Source: Streptomyces sp. S.PB5
Lineage (GTDB): Bacteria > Actinomycetota > Actinomycetes > Streptomycetales > Streptomycetaceae
Direction: 5' to 3'
DNA: 64,000 nt
NCBI RefSeq assembly: GCF_030403745.1
Contig: NZ_JAQMWP010000022.1
Location: forward strand, 1 to 64,000
Below the pieces are notes generated by a model. It searched no databases. It saw nothing but the letters and a program-made list of their open reading frames with translations, and was not told where the DNA came from. Of the stretch, positions 14,790-25,887 are shown one piece after another. A program made the position numbers and the translations under genes. Within the stretch, counting starts at the first letter, position 1. Each line of letters starts with the position of its first letter.

Positions 14790-17756
14790 TCAGCCCTGGT
14801 GCGGTGTGCCGTGGACGACGAGCTCGGTCATGTCCATGAACCGGCAGCCCGAGGGACTGGAGTCCTTCGCGCAGTCCACGCCGTTGTCGACTGCCTGGTT
14901 GCCCAGCATCGTCATACGGACGTACCGGACGTTCTGCGTGGTGCCCGCGTCGAGGGCCACGGTGTTCTCCCGGCCGTTGTCGGCGGGAGTGAAGTGGCCC
15001 GTGGCGGCGGTCGCCCAGGTGGTGCCGTCGGTGGACGTCTCGACGCGGTAGTCCCCGAGGGACGCCGTCAGGTCGTCCGTGCATCCCGACGTCGGATTGA
15101 CGCGCACCTCGCTGACGTCCACACCCTGGGGCAGCCGCACGGTGGTGTGGACCGGGTCGACCCCGGTGCCGTTGGTGCCGCCCTTGCCTTCCGAACCCCA
15201 GACGCTGCCCGTCATGTCGATCACAGCGGCGGGTCCGCAACCCCAGTCGCTGTAGTCGGGGCCGGTGAACTCCGCGATCTCCGCGCCGCCGGGGGCGGCC
15301 GACCAGTTCCGGCGCAGCGCCCAGTCGGCGGCAGCGGCGGAGACGGTGACCGTGCGGATCTGGGGCTCGTAACCGGCACCGGCGGCGTACACCTTCCGGT
15401 AGGTGCCCTCGGGCACATTGCGGATCGTGTACGTGCCGTCCGCCGCGCTCACGGCGGAGAAGTCCGCGCCGGGGAAGCCGGAGGAGTGGCCGCTGATGCT
15501 GACGGTGACCCCGCCGGCCGGCGTGCCGGTGGCGTCGTCGGTCACCTTGCCGGTGAGCGTGACCACCGGGGTGTCGGGGCCGGGCGGCAGGGAGAAGTCC
15601 TCGTCGGGCTGTACGTCGTCCCCCGTGAACGAGGCGGCGAACCAGCCCATGCCCCGGTGGGCGAAGACCTTCCAGATCCGGGAGTGGGCACGGCCGCCGT
15701 TGACCACGGTGTCGGCCTGCAGAATGGCGTTGCGCTGGTCGAGGAAGCTGGGGTTCGCGGGCGACAGCTCCATCGCCCGGGTGACGAGCGACTCGGTGAG
15801 CCTGCTGCCCAGGGCGTAGCGCAGGTCCCAGAGCGTCTCGCCCCAGATCTCGCCGTCGGAGTGCACCTGCGGACCGGTGGGCCAGATCTTCCCGAAGTCG
15901 CCGTAGGTGTAACCGCCCGCGCCCGCCTTGGTCGTTCCGGGGCAGGCCGCCGACGTGGAGCCGACCGGGCAGTCCATCGACTGGGTGCGCGCCGGCAGGT
16001 CGTCGGTCCAGCCCGGCGCGTCGAGGCTCACGTCGCCGTCGACGCGACGGTCGTCCTTCAACACGCCCTTGTTGTTGAGGAAGTCGAGGGCGTACCAGTC
16101 GCTCCACGCCTCACCCATGGCGCCCGACTGCGCGCTGGTGAGGGTGGAAACACCGTCGGCGTCCGTGACGAGCCGGTTGGACAGACCGTGCGTGTACTCG
16201 TGGTAGACGGTGGCGGCGTCGTCGCCGAAGTTGCCCTGCAGCACGTTGTGGTCCGGTATGGAACCGGTCAGGTACATCTGCATCGTGGGCGCCTGGCCGT
16301 CCGGCGGCGTAGCCATGTTGGCGTTGTTCAGGTGGCGTTCGTCGGGCAGCCCGTCCTTGAGGGCCGCGCCGTCGTCCGTCTGCGCCTGTACGGCGTCGCC
16401 GTCCCGGCTGTCGAAGTTGCCGGCGGCCCGCGTGAAGCCGATCGGAGCGGCTTCCAGGTGGTCGTGGAAGGTGCCGAGGAAGTAGTAGACCTGCGCGGCG
16501 TTCTGCTCGCGGTTGGTCTGCCAGGAGTTCGGCGTCTTCTGGTCCCACGAGCAGGGCAGCGGGGTGCCGCAGCCGGCACCGGTGAAGGGCTTGAACGGGA
16601 AGGAGAACGACCCGTCGGCCGCCGGGGTCACCTCCTCGCCCGGGTCCACCTTGTTGTTGCCGTTGACGTCGCTGAAGACGTGCGCCACCGACCCGTTGAG
16701 GGTCTGGGCGTCCTTGGGGAGCCAGCCCGGGGCGGTCAGATCCCGGGTGCGCTGCTTGCCGCCGGACCGGGCACCCGGGTACTGGTCCCAGACCAGCACC
16801 TTGCCGGTACGCCGGAGCGGGCCGGTGACGGAGGACAGGCCGGCGGCCCGCTCCGCGCGCGTGCCGGCGCCCTCGGCGCCTTCGGGTCCCTCGGCTGTCA
16901 GGTCGGAGGACAGGTTCTGCCGGTAGAGGACCCGTTGGGTGGCCGCGTCGACGACGTGCAGCCACATGCCCTGGCCGTCCGGTGAGGTGACCGTCCGCCA
17001 CGCACGTCGGGCCGCGCCGCCCGGCGCCGTGAACACGACCTGCTTGGCGCTGTCCGAGCCGCCGCCGCTGGCGTCCGCGCCGCCCGCGATGTCGCGAACG
17101 GCGATGCGCCGGGCTTGAGTTCCGGTGATCCGCGCGGGAGCCAGCGCGGACGGCAGCCCCCGCACCGGGGAGCCCAGCACACTGATCAGCCGTCCGTCAC
17201 GGGCGACGTTCGCCTTGACGCCGTTGCCGAACACCGGGACACCGTCGACCGACTGGACGAAGGACAGGTGCCGTATCCCGGCGACGTCGGTGTACTGCTT
17301 GCGCAGGGTGAGTCCTCGAACCTGGTCCGCGGAGAGCCCGAACACATCGGGGTGCGCCCGCAGATACTGCCGGGCGATGTCCTCCGGGTCGGCTCCACTG
17401 GCCGACGTCAGGTACCCGTCGAGCCGGGCGACCTGGCGTGCGGTCCCGGTGGCCGGGTCCAGTTCGAGCACGCCCTGCGCTCCGAGCTGCCCTCGCAACT
17501 TCCGTACGCCGGGCCGCTTTTCGGCCTGCGTCAGCCGGGCGTCGCTCCGTGCCAGCGACTGCTGCGAGGGTATGAGTGGCGTGCTGTCGCCCGCCGGAGA
17601 GCCCGCCGGGGAGCCCGAGTCGGCCGCGGGGCGGCCCGCCGGATCGCCCGGGGCCGCGTTCGCGCCGCCGGGCAGCAAAGCGACGGCCAGCGAAAGGCCG
17701 GCCGTCGCGGTGAATATGGTCGCGCGCGTTCTGCGCCCGAAGGAGGCTTTCGCCAT
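14790..17756 (-). CDS. Secreted M36 (fungalysin-type) zinc metalloprotease
   Basis: The 988-residue protein begins with a signal peptide (about 1-34, ending GGANAAPG). A propeptide/FTP region covers about 50-260 (HLSFVQSVDGVPVFGNGVKA). The M36 catalytic domain has the zinc motif VYHEYTHGLSNRL (HEYTH near residue 519) and GEAWSDWYAL with the third ligand Glu near 548. After it come a carboxypeptidase-regulatory-like beta domain (about 735-810) and a C-terminal discoidin/F5-8-like domain (RYVRMTMLGNQAVD). The enzyme should be exported as a zymogen and digest extracellular protein. GAGGG lies six bases before the ATG. It is longer than plain fungalysins because of the two added beta modules. Confidence 0.94.
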   Translation of the reverse strand: MAKASFGRRTRATIFTATAGLSLAVALLPGGANAAPGDPAGRPAADSGSPAGSPAGDSTPLIPSQQSLARSDARLTQAEKRPGVRKLRGQLGAQGVLELDPATGTARQVARLDGYLTSASGADPEDIARQYLRAHPDVFGLSADQVRGLTLRKQYTDVAGIRHLSFVQSVDGVPVFGNGVKANVARDGRLISVLGSPVRGLPSALAPARITGTQARRIAVRDIAGGADASGGGSDSAKQVVFTAPGGAARRAWRTVTSPDGQGMWLHVVDAATQRVLYRQNLSSDLTAEGPEGAEGAGTRAERAAGLSSVTGPLRRTGKVLVWDQYPGARSGGKQRTRDLTAPGWLPKDAQTLNGSVAHVFSDVNGNNKVDPGEEVTPAADGSFSFPFKPFTGAGCGTPLPCSWDQKTPNSWQTNREQNAAQVYYFLGTFHDHLEAAPIGFTRAAGNFDSRDGDAVQAQTDDGAALKDGLPDERHLNNANMATPPDGQAPTMQMYLTGSIPDHNVLQGNFGDDAATVYHEYTHGLSNRLVTDADGVSTLTSAQSGAMGEAWSDWYALDFLNNKGVLKDDRRVDGDVSLDAPGWTDDLPARTQSMDCPVGSTSAACPGTTKAGAGGYTYGDFGKIWPTGPQVHSDGEIWGETLWDLRYALGSRLTESLVTRAMELSPANPSFLDQRNAILQADTVVNGGRAHSRIWKVFAHRGMGWFAASFTGDDVQPDEDFSLPPGPDTPVVTLTGKVTDDATGTPAGGVTVSISGHSSGFPGADFSAVSAADGTYTIRNVPEGTYRKVYAAGAGYEPQIRTVTVSAAAADWALRRNWSAAPGGAEIAEFTGPDYSDWGCGPAAVIDMTGSVWGSEGKGGTNGTGVDPVHTTVRLPQGVDVSEVRVNPTSGCTDDLTASLGDYRVETSTDGTTWATAATGHFTPADNGRENTVALDAGTTQNVRYVRMTMLGNQAVDNGVDCAKDSSPSGCRFMDMTELVVHGTPHQG

Positions 17757-18008
17757 GGTGCGCCCTCATGGGGGAGAGGTCCAACGGCCGCGATGGAGCG
17801 GCCGAGTCGTACGCCTCAACTTCCCAGGGCGCCCAGCGCGGTTGGAAGGCTGAAAGTTCAAGATTCACAGGAGGCTCACAGGTCCCGGGAATAACGTCAC
17901 CCCTGGTTAACGTGTGCCCGACCGGTCGTGATCGCGGCCCTCTCGCGCTCACGCCCCTCCCGAAGGACACTCATAAGCAAAGGAGTTGTCACCGGAGGGG
18001 GACGGGAC

Positions 18009-21000
18009 ATGCGGGACAGCCATCGGGTGGACGCCGAGCGGCTGTTGGCCCGGGCCGTGGAGGAGGAGGTGCGGCGCTCCGGCGGGCGTACCGACGGGCC
18101 GGTGCTGATGGCGCGGGGGCGGGGTGCGCTGGATGCCATGGCGCAGAGCGCCGCGGAGGAGTACGAGGCCTATACGCGCGCTCTGGACGAAGCAGCGGCC
18201 GGGCAGCTGACGTTCGGGCAGCGGTATGCGAAGGAGGGCGGCGGGACTCCGCTGATGGTCGCGGGAGTCGCCGCGCTCGCGGCCGTCGTGACCGACCTGG
18301 TGCTCGGGACCGGCACGGGCACGGCGCTGGGTGCCGGCGCGGCCGTCGGAGTGGCGGGTGCCGCGGCGACGGTGGTGAAGGTCGCCGGTGCGCATCTGCC
18401 GGCGGCGCATCATCAGGCGGGCGCGGTGGGCCAGCCGGGCGGCCCCGAGCAGTTGCGGCTGGCGTGGCTGGCGGCCCTGGAGGTGCGCGGCATCCGGCCG
18501 TTCCTCGATCAGCAGCGGGTGCTGAGCGCCTCGACGGGGCCGAAGAAGACGGGGCCGCGGCTGAAGGGGGCCGACAAGAGCGCGGCGGCGCGCGGGCGGA
18601 GTGTGCTGCAGCAGTCGTTCGGTCAACTCCCCGACCCGGTGGCCGCGTTCGCGGGGCGCCGGCAGGAGCTGGGGCGGATCCGGCAGTGGGTGCAGGCGGC
18701 CAGGGCCAGTACGGAGACCCGGCCCACCGTCGTCGTACTGCACGGCCCGTCCGGCAGCGGGCGTTCGGCGCTCGCGCTGCACGCGGCCCATGATCTGAAG
18801 GACTACTTCCGTGGCGCGTGTGTGGTGGATCTGCGCGGCGACAGTCCGGAGGATTCGCCGCTGTCGACGCGGGACGCGCTGCTGCACCTGCTGAACCGGC
18901 TGGGGGCGCCCCGTGAGCAGCTGCTGTTCCGTGAGCGGTCCTCGCCGGACCAGCAGGTCAAGCGGCTCGGCGAGCTCTACCACCAGCATCTGACGGGGCT
19001 GCCGGTGACGATCGTCCTCGACGACGCCTCCGACCCCGAGCAGGTTCGCACGCTCGTCCCGGAGCGCTCGGACAGCCTGGTCCTGGTCACCGCCCGCACC
19101 GCTCTGGACCTGCCCGCCGATCTGCCGGCGTGGGTGCACCAGCTGCCGGTCGAGTCGCTGGACGCGGCGGGCGCGGAGGAGCTGCTGGGCGCGGCCGCGC
19201 AGGACGCGACGGGTCCGTACGACGCCGAATCCACGGACCGGATCAGGGAGTTGTGCGGCGGGCTGCCGCTGGCGCTGCGGATCGCGGGCTCGTCCCTCGG
19301 GCCCCGCTCACCGCGCGCACTGGCCTCGGACCTGGGTGCGTACGGTCCGGTCGAGCCGATCGAGCGGGTGCTGTGGCTGCGCTACACCGACCAGTCGGAC
19401 CCGGCCCGCCGGCTGCTGCGGCGCCTCGCGCTCGCGGGCCGGGCGTCCCTGGGTGCCGCGGCGGCCGCGGCCCTGCTCGCCACCGATCAGGCGGAGGCGC
19501 GGCGGCAGTTGGTCGCGCTGGCCCGGGCGGGCCTGATCGACCAGGTCCGCGGCGACCGGTACCGGCTGCACGACCTGGTGCGCGCCTTCGCCCAGGCCCG
19601 TCTCCTGGACGAGGAGGAACCGGCGGAGCGCACGGCGGCGCAGGAACGTCTCATCGTGAACTACGCCGAGCTCGCGGACTCGGTGCTGCGCCTGGTCGAC
19701 GGGAACATGTCGACCCGCTCGGACCGCTTCAGCCCGCACGGCTTCACCTCCCTGGACGAGGCGCTGCGCTGGCTCGACGACGAGTCGAGCTTCATCACCT
19801 CGACCCTGCGGCACGCGGAGGGCGTCAACCAGGGTGCGGTGCTGAATCTGCTGGGCGCCCTGTGCGACTACTGCCTCCTGCGTGGCGACCTCTACCGGCT
19901 GGGCGAGATCAGCGAGCTGGCGCAGGCCGTGGACCAGGGTCTGCTGGTCCGCTCGGTGCAGTGGCGCACGGGCATCGCGGCCCGTCAGCTGGGCGAGCTG
20001 GACAAGGCCCGTACGACCCTGACCTCCGTCGTCGAGCTGTACATGGAGGCCCATCACGACGCGGGCACGGCCCGCGCGCTCTGCTCGCTCGGCATCACCC
20101 TGCACCACCAGGGCAATCTGACGGAGGCCGCGACGAAGCTCCACGAGGCCCTGGAGCTGCAGTCGGTCCCCGAGCTGGCGACGGACCGCGCCTGGACGAT
20201 GCACGCGCTGGCGGCGGTGGAACGTGACCGGGCGCGGGTGGCGAAGGCCCTGGAGCTGCTCACCCAGTCCCTGGTCCTGCACCGCGCCGGCGAGTCAGTG
20301 CACGGCGAGGCCTGGGCCCACTTCCAGCTCGGCCAGCTGGGTCTGCGCATGGGCGACGTCCCGCGCGCGGAGGCCGAGCTGCGCACCGCCCTGGATCTGT
20401 ACGGCCGTACCCGCGACGCCCGCGGCGAGGCCTGGGCCCTGACCCAGCTGGCCCGCGCCCGGCTGGTCGCCGGTGACCCCTCTCCGGCGGTGGACGGTCT
20501 GCGCCAGGCGGCCTCACGGCACCGCGACAACGAGGACGCGCGCGGCGAGGCATGGACGGTGTACTACCTGGGCCAGGCCCTGGAGGAGACGGGCAACCTG
20601 GATCTGGCGGTCCGCGAACTGGAGCGCTCGCGCACGATGTTCTCCCGTATGCGCGACGTCTACGGCCTGGCCTGCGCCCGGCACCACTCGGCCCGGGTGA
20701 CCCGCGACCAGCGGGCGGCCCAGACGGGCTCGCTGCGCAACTCGGGCTTCGCCCGCCAGCTCCTGGTGGATGCCCGGGCGGACTTCCAGCGCATCGGCGT
20801 GGGCCACGGCGAGGCGTGGACCTGCCTGGAACTGGCGGTCGTGGACGCCGGCAACGCCCGCACCCAGCAGGCGCTGACCCTGTGCGACGAGGCGCTCGAC
20901 CTGTTCACCTCGTACGCCGACCGCCGCGGCGAGGACTGGGCCCGCTTCCTGCGCTGCACCCTCCTGCCGTACGCGGCTCCGGGCGGTGTCGAGGTCGGTA

Positions 21001-21209
21001 CGGCCGTGGCGCAGGAGGAACTGTCGCGGCTGTCCCGCGCGGGCCATGCCCTGCGGGACGAGAAGCTGGACGACTACGTCGAGGCGTACCAGCTTCTGCT
21101 GGAGCGCGGGGTGAACCTGGAGGCGGGCTGGCAGGCCTGGCGGCTCGGCATGGTGCCGAACCGGCATGCCCGGGAGGTGATGGGGGTGGCGGTACCGGCC
21201 AAGGGCTGA
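18009..21209 (+). CDS. STAND-type NTPase with TPR repeats
   Basis: The 1066-residue protein starts at the ATG at 18009, which has GGAGGGGG upstream. Residues 1-60 are soluble. A Gly/Ala-rich hydrophobic segment at about 75-125 could be membrane-associated. The NTPase domain (about 215-480) has a P-loop VVVLHGPSGSGRSALALHAA in which the usual Lys is Arg (Arg252), Walker B VTIVLDDASDPEQV, and the GLPLALRIAGSSL motif typical of NB-ARC/AP-ATPase proteins. A winged helix follows (LHDLVRAFAQARLLDEEEP), then TPR-like repeats from about 640 to 1000 (RGEAWALTQLARARLVAGDP). STAND proteins act as ligand-triggered switches; many in Streptomyces are regulators or defence proteins. No effector domain is recognisable. 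It may instead be a simple conserved TPR regulator. Confidence 0.85.
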   Translation: MRDSHRVDAERLLARAVEEEVRRSGGRTDGPVLMARGRGALDAMAQSAAEEYEAYTRALDEAAAGQLTFGQRYAKEGGGTPLMVAGVAALAAVVTDLVLGTGTGTALGAGAAVGVAGAAATVVKVAGAHLPAAHHQAGAVGQPGGPEQLRLAWLAALEVRGIRPFLDQQRVLSASTGPKKTGPRLKGADKSAAARGRSVLQQSFGQLPDPVAAFAGRRQELGRIRQWVQAARASTETRPTVVVLHGPSGSGRSALALHAAHDLKDYFRGACVVDLRGDSPEDSPLSTRDALLHLLNRLGAPREQLLFRERSSPDQQVKRLGELYHQHLTGLPVTIVLDDASDPEQVRTLVPERSDSLVLVTARTALDLPADLPAWVHQLPVESLDAAGAEELLGAAAQDATGPYDAESTDRIRELCGGLPLALRIAGSSLGPRSPRALASDLGAYGPVEPIERVLWLRYTDQSDPARRLLRRLALAGRASLGAAAAAALLATDQAEARRQLVALARAGLIDQVRGDRYRLHDLVRAFAQARLLDEEEPAERTAAQERLIVNYAELADSVLRLVDGNMSTRSDRFSPHGFTSLDEALRWLDDESSFITSTLRHAEGVNQGAVLNLLGALCDYCLLRGDLYRLGEISELAQAVDQGLLVRSVQWRTGIAARQLGELDKARTTLTSVVELYMEAHHDAGTARALCSLGITLHHQGNLTEAATKLHEALELQSVPELATDRAWTMHALAAVERDRARVAKALELLTQSLVLHRAGESVHGEAWAHFQLGQLGLRMGDVPRAEAELRTALDLYGRTRDARGEAWALTQLARARLVAGDPSPAVDGLRQAASRHRDNEDARGEAWTVYYLGQALEETGNLDLAVRELERSRTMFSRMRDVYGLACARHHSARVTRDQRAAQTGSLRNSGFARQLLVDARADFQRIGVGHGEAWTCLELAVVDAGNARTQQALTLCDEALDLFTSYADRRGEDWARFLRCTLLPYAAPGGVEVGTAVAQEELSRLSRAGHALRDEKLDDYVEAYQLLLERGVNLEAGWQAWRLGMVPNRHAREVMGVAVPAKG

Positions 21210-21240
21210 CCGCCGGCCACCCCCGCCGTACCCCGGGGCG

Positions 21241-21495
21241 TCAGCTCTGGGCGGCCTTGGATCCGGCGGCCTTGGTGTCGGCGGCGGACTCCTCGGCCCC
21301 GGACTCCGGGGCCGAGGACTCCTTGAAGTCGACCCTGCCCAGTTGCCGGTTCAGGGACTTCATCAGGCCCCACACCGCCAGCGCCATCACCGCGAAGACG
21401 ATGAAACCGAGGACACCGGGGGTGACCTTGTCCTCGTCCACCTCCTTGGCGAGGGTCGCGAAGTGCGTCATTGCCAGGCTCACGCTTGCGCTCAT
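21241..21495 (-). CDS. Small membrane protein downstream of mca
   Basis: An 84-residue protein with one hydrophobic helix at about 25-45 (VLGFIVFAVMALAVWGLMKS) and an acidic Ser/Ala-rich C-terminal tail. The start is ambiguous: the ATG at 21495 is one base past the mca stop, the ATG at 21504 overlaps it. Either way it is co-transcribed with mca and probably coupled. A small gene at this place beside mca is, as I recall, usual in Streptomyces. It has no known function. Confidence 0.75.
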   Translation of the reverse strand: MSASVSLAMTHFATLAKEVDEDKVTPGVLGFIVFAVMALAVWGLMKSLNRQLGRVDFKESSAPESGAEESAADTKAAGSKAAQS

Positions 21496-21496
21496 G

Positions 21497-22378
21497 TCAG
21501 GCATTGTCCCGGATGCCCGCGAAGAGGTCGTCCTCGGGGAGGGAGGTATCGACGAGGGACTTCGCGAGCTCGTACTCCTCCGTCGGCCAGACCTCCTTCT
21601 GGATCTCCAGCGGGACCTTGAACCAGCCGCCGTCGGGGTCGATCTGAGTGGCGTGCGCGATCAGCGCCTTGTCGCGGATCTCGTAGAAGTCGGCGCACGG
21701 GATGTGCGTGGTCAGCGTCCGCTCGGTGCGCTCGATCTCGTTCCAGCGCTTGAGCCACTCCCCGTACGGCGACTCCAGGCCCCGCTCCAGCATCGCGTTG
21801 TGCAGCGCCTCGGTGCGCTGCCGGTTGAAGCCCTGGTTGTAGTAGAGCTTCTGCGGCTGGTACGCCGGGCCGAACTCCGCCTCCGGGTACTTCTCGGTGT
21901 CCGCCGCGCCCTCGAACGCCACCATCGAGATCTTGTGGGTCATGATGTGGTCGGGGTGCGGGTAGCCGCCGTTCTCGTCGTACGTCGTGATGACCTGGGG
22001 ACGGAACGAGCGGATCTTCCGGACGAGCTCACCGGAGGCCTTGTCGACGTCCTCCAGGGCGAAGCAGCCCTCGGGGAGCGGGGGCAGCGGGTCGCCCTCG
22101 GGCAGGCCGGAGTCGACGAAGCCGAGCCACTCCTGCTTGATGCCGAGGATCTCGCGGGCCTCGTCCATCTCCTTCTTGCGTACCTCGTGGATGTGCTCCT
22201 CGATGTACTTGTCGCCCTGCAGCTTCGGATTGAGGATGGAGCCGCGCTCCCCGCCCGTGCAGGTCACGACCAGCACGTCCACCCCCTCGGACACGTACTT
22301 CGCCATGGTGGCCGCGCCCTTGCTCGACTCGTCGTCGGGGTGGGCGTGAACGGCCATCAGTCGCAGCTGGTCAGTCAA
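21497..22378 (-). CDS. mca: Mycothiol S-conjugate amidase Mca
   Basis: The 293-residue protein is of the LmbE/MshB-like zinc hydrolase family. AVHAHPDDESSKGA carries the His-Pro-Asp-Asp-Glu zinc motif near the N terminus, and GYPHPDHIMTH carries the third His. TCTGGERGSILNPKL is typical of Mca. The enzyme splits mycothiol-toxin conjugates into GlcN-inositol and a mercapturic acid for export, the actinobacterial counterpart of glutathione detoxification. The start is a TTG at 22378, supported by AAGGA seven bases upstream and by the conserved TDQLRLMAVHAHPDD opening. MshB is the close alternative, but the length and the GYPHPDH context favour Mca. Confidence 0.94.
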   Translation of the reverse strand: MTDQLRLMAVHAHPDDESSKGAATMAKYVSEGVDVLVVTCTGGERGSILNPKLQGDKYIEEHIHEVRKKEMDEAREILGIKQEWLGFVDSGLPEGDPLPPLPEGCFALEDVDKASGELVRKIRSFRPQVITTYDENGGYPHPDHIMTHKISMVAFEGAADTEKYPEAEFGPAYQPQKLYYNQGFNRQRTEALHNAMLERGLESPYGEWLKRWNEIERTERTLTTHIPCADFYEIRDKALIAHATQIDPDGGWFKVPLEIQKEVWPTEEYELAKSLVDTSLPEDDLFAGIRDNA

Positions 22379-22412
22379 GACTCAATCCTTGTTAAGTCGG
22401 CGCCCCGGTGTC

Positions 22413-22440
22413 TTCTGAGGCGATCGGCGGCTTCTATAGT
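22413..22440 (+). promoter_or_regulatory. Candidate promoter for DUF4307 gene
   Basis: TATAGT at 22435-22440 is a near-perfect -10 box in a GC-rich gap between divergent genes. The -35 (TTCTGA, 22413-22418, spacing 16) is weak. The transcript would start about 40 bases before the ATG with its GGAGGA site. Confidence 0.5.
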
Positions 22441-22484
22441 GACCGAATCGGGGGGCGAATAATTCCGGGGTCCGGAGGACGATC

Positions 22485-22883
22485 ATGAGTACGGCGAGCA
22501 CGAGGCTGCCCGAGGGTCGATACGGCCGTTCCTCGGACGAGCGCGCCGACCACAAGCTCAAGATCGCCGGTGCCGTGCTCGGGGCCCTGTTCCTGGCCTT
22601 GCTGGGTTATTTCGCCTGGCACTACGTCGGCCAGAACAAGATCAGCGCCGAGGTCATCACCTTCGAGCAGGGCCAGGACTCGGTGAAGGTGCATCTGGAG
22701 GTCCGCAAGGACGCCGGCGCCTCCGGCTACTGCACGATCCGCTCCCAGGCGGAGAACGGCGCCGAGGTCGGCCGGGCCGACTTCCGCTTCGACGGGGACG
22801 CCACCCGCATCGACAAGGTCGTCACCCTGCGCACGACGTCACCGGGCACCACGGCCGAGCTCCTGGGCTGTCACGCCGACTGA
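22485..22883 (+). CDS. DUF4307 membrane protein
   Basis: A 132-residue protein with a cytoplasmic N terminus (LPEGRYGRSSDERADHKL), one membrane helix at about 27-48 (AGAVLGALFLALLGYFAWHY), and an outer beta-rich domain with two Cys residues (SGYCTIRSQ and LLGCHAD) that could form a disulfide. This is the DUF4307 layout, a family found beside mca in actinobacteria. GGAGGACGATC precedes the ATG. Function is unknown; divergent orientation with mca hints at shared regulation. Confidence 0.85.
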   Translation: MSTASTRLPEGRYGRSSDERADHKLKIAGAVLGALFLALLGYFAWHYVGQNKISAEVITFEQGQDSVKVHLEVRKDAGASGYCTIRSQAENGAEVGRADFRFDGDATRIDKVVTLRTTSPGTTAELLGCHAD

Positions 22884-23051
22884 CGTCATCCTCATTACGT
22901 AGGCGCTGACCTGCATTGACGTAATTCTGATGGCTTATGTCCTCCCCCTACGGCCGCTGAATTGTTAGGCTCGTGGTTTCGCCCATCCGTGAAGGAACAT
23001 TCTTCTGGGTAGGGCGATGCTTTGTATTCCCAGTACCTACGAGGAGCACCT

Positions 23052-23552
23052 GTGACCCAGACCAGCGAAGACGTCACCTGGCTTACGCAGGAGGCGTACA
23101 CCAAGCTCAAGGAAGAGCTGGCGTACCTGTCTGGTCCCGCGCGCGAGGAAGTCACCGCGAAGATCGCGGCCGCGCGCGAGGAGGGCGACCTGCGCGAGAA
23201 CGGCGGTTACCACGCGGCCAAGGAGGAGCAGGGCAAGCAGGAGCTCCGTATCCGCCAGCTGACCCAGCTCCTGGAGAAGGCCAAGGTCGGCGAGGCCCCG
23301 GCGTCCGCCGATGGTGCGGTGGCGCCCGGCATGGTCGTGACGATCGCCTTCGACGGCGACGAGGACGACACGATGACCTTCCTGCTGGCCTCTCGCGAGT
23401 ACGCCAGCTCCGAGATCGAGACCTACTCGCCGCAGTCCCCGCTGGGCTCCGGGGTGATCGGTCACAAGGTCGGCGAGGACGCGGAGTACGAGCTGCCGAA
23501 CGGCAGGAAGGCTTCCGTGAAGATCCTCAAGGCTGAGCCCTACAGCGCCTGA
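23052..23552 (+). CDS. greA: Transcription elongation factor GreA
   Basis: The 166-residue protein starts at the GTG at 23052, behind GAGGAG. The N-terminal coiled coil (about 1-80) includes LTQEAYTKLKEELAYL and the signature AREEGDLRENGGYHAAKEEQ, whose acidic tip (Asp/Glu) enters the RNA polymerase secondary channel. The C-terminal FKBP-like domain has SPLGSGVIGHKVGEDAEYEL. GreA stimulates RNA cleavage in backtracked polymerase and rescues stalled complexes. The gene ends at a textbook terminator, so it is probably monocistronic. Confidence 0.97.
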   Translation: MTQTSEDVTWLTQEAYTKLKEELAYLSGPAREEVTAKIAAAREEGDLRENGGYHAAKEEQGKQELRIRQLTQLLEKAKVGEAPASADGAVAPGMVVTIAFDGDEDDTMTFLLASREYASSEIETYSPQSPLGSGVIGHKVGEDAEYELPNGRKASVKILKAEPYSA

Positions 23553-23570
23553 TTCCTTCTCTTCGGCGGA

Positions 23571-23599
23571 CCCCCGGCGCCTTTCGGCGCCGGGGGTTT
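23571..23599 (+). terminator. Intrinsic terminator of greA
   Basis: CCCCCGGCGCC-TTTC-GGCGCCGGGGG is an 11-bp perfect stem with a four-base loop followed by TTT, 18 bases past the greA stop. Confidence 0.92.
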
Positions 23600-23693
23600 C
23601 GTCATGCCGTCGCCGAGCGGTACTTCCACCGGCTGTGACGCATGCTGGTGGCGTGGGTGCGTGTGCGTTGCGACGTGCGCAAGGATGGGGTGC

Positions 23694-25727
<2,034 letters not shown>

Positions 25728-25887
25728 ACTCGAAGTTAACGCCAGAAGTCACCACACTCCCGCGAAACATACTATTTATCGGAAGACCTCTCGCACTTCA
25801 CAGATCTTCCCTAACCTCTCCACAGTGACGTGACAGCGGCGACCCGGCTGTCACGACAGGGGGCTTTGGGATCTGGGGGGATCTTTC

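Noticed and set aside
14703..16985. Long plus-strand open frame opposite the M36 protease
   Set aside because: Codon bias and all protease motifs favour the minus strand; the plus-strand product is low complexity.
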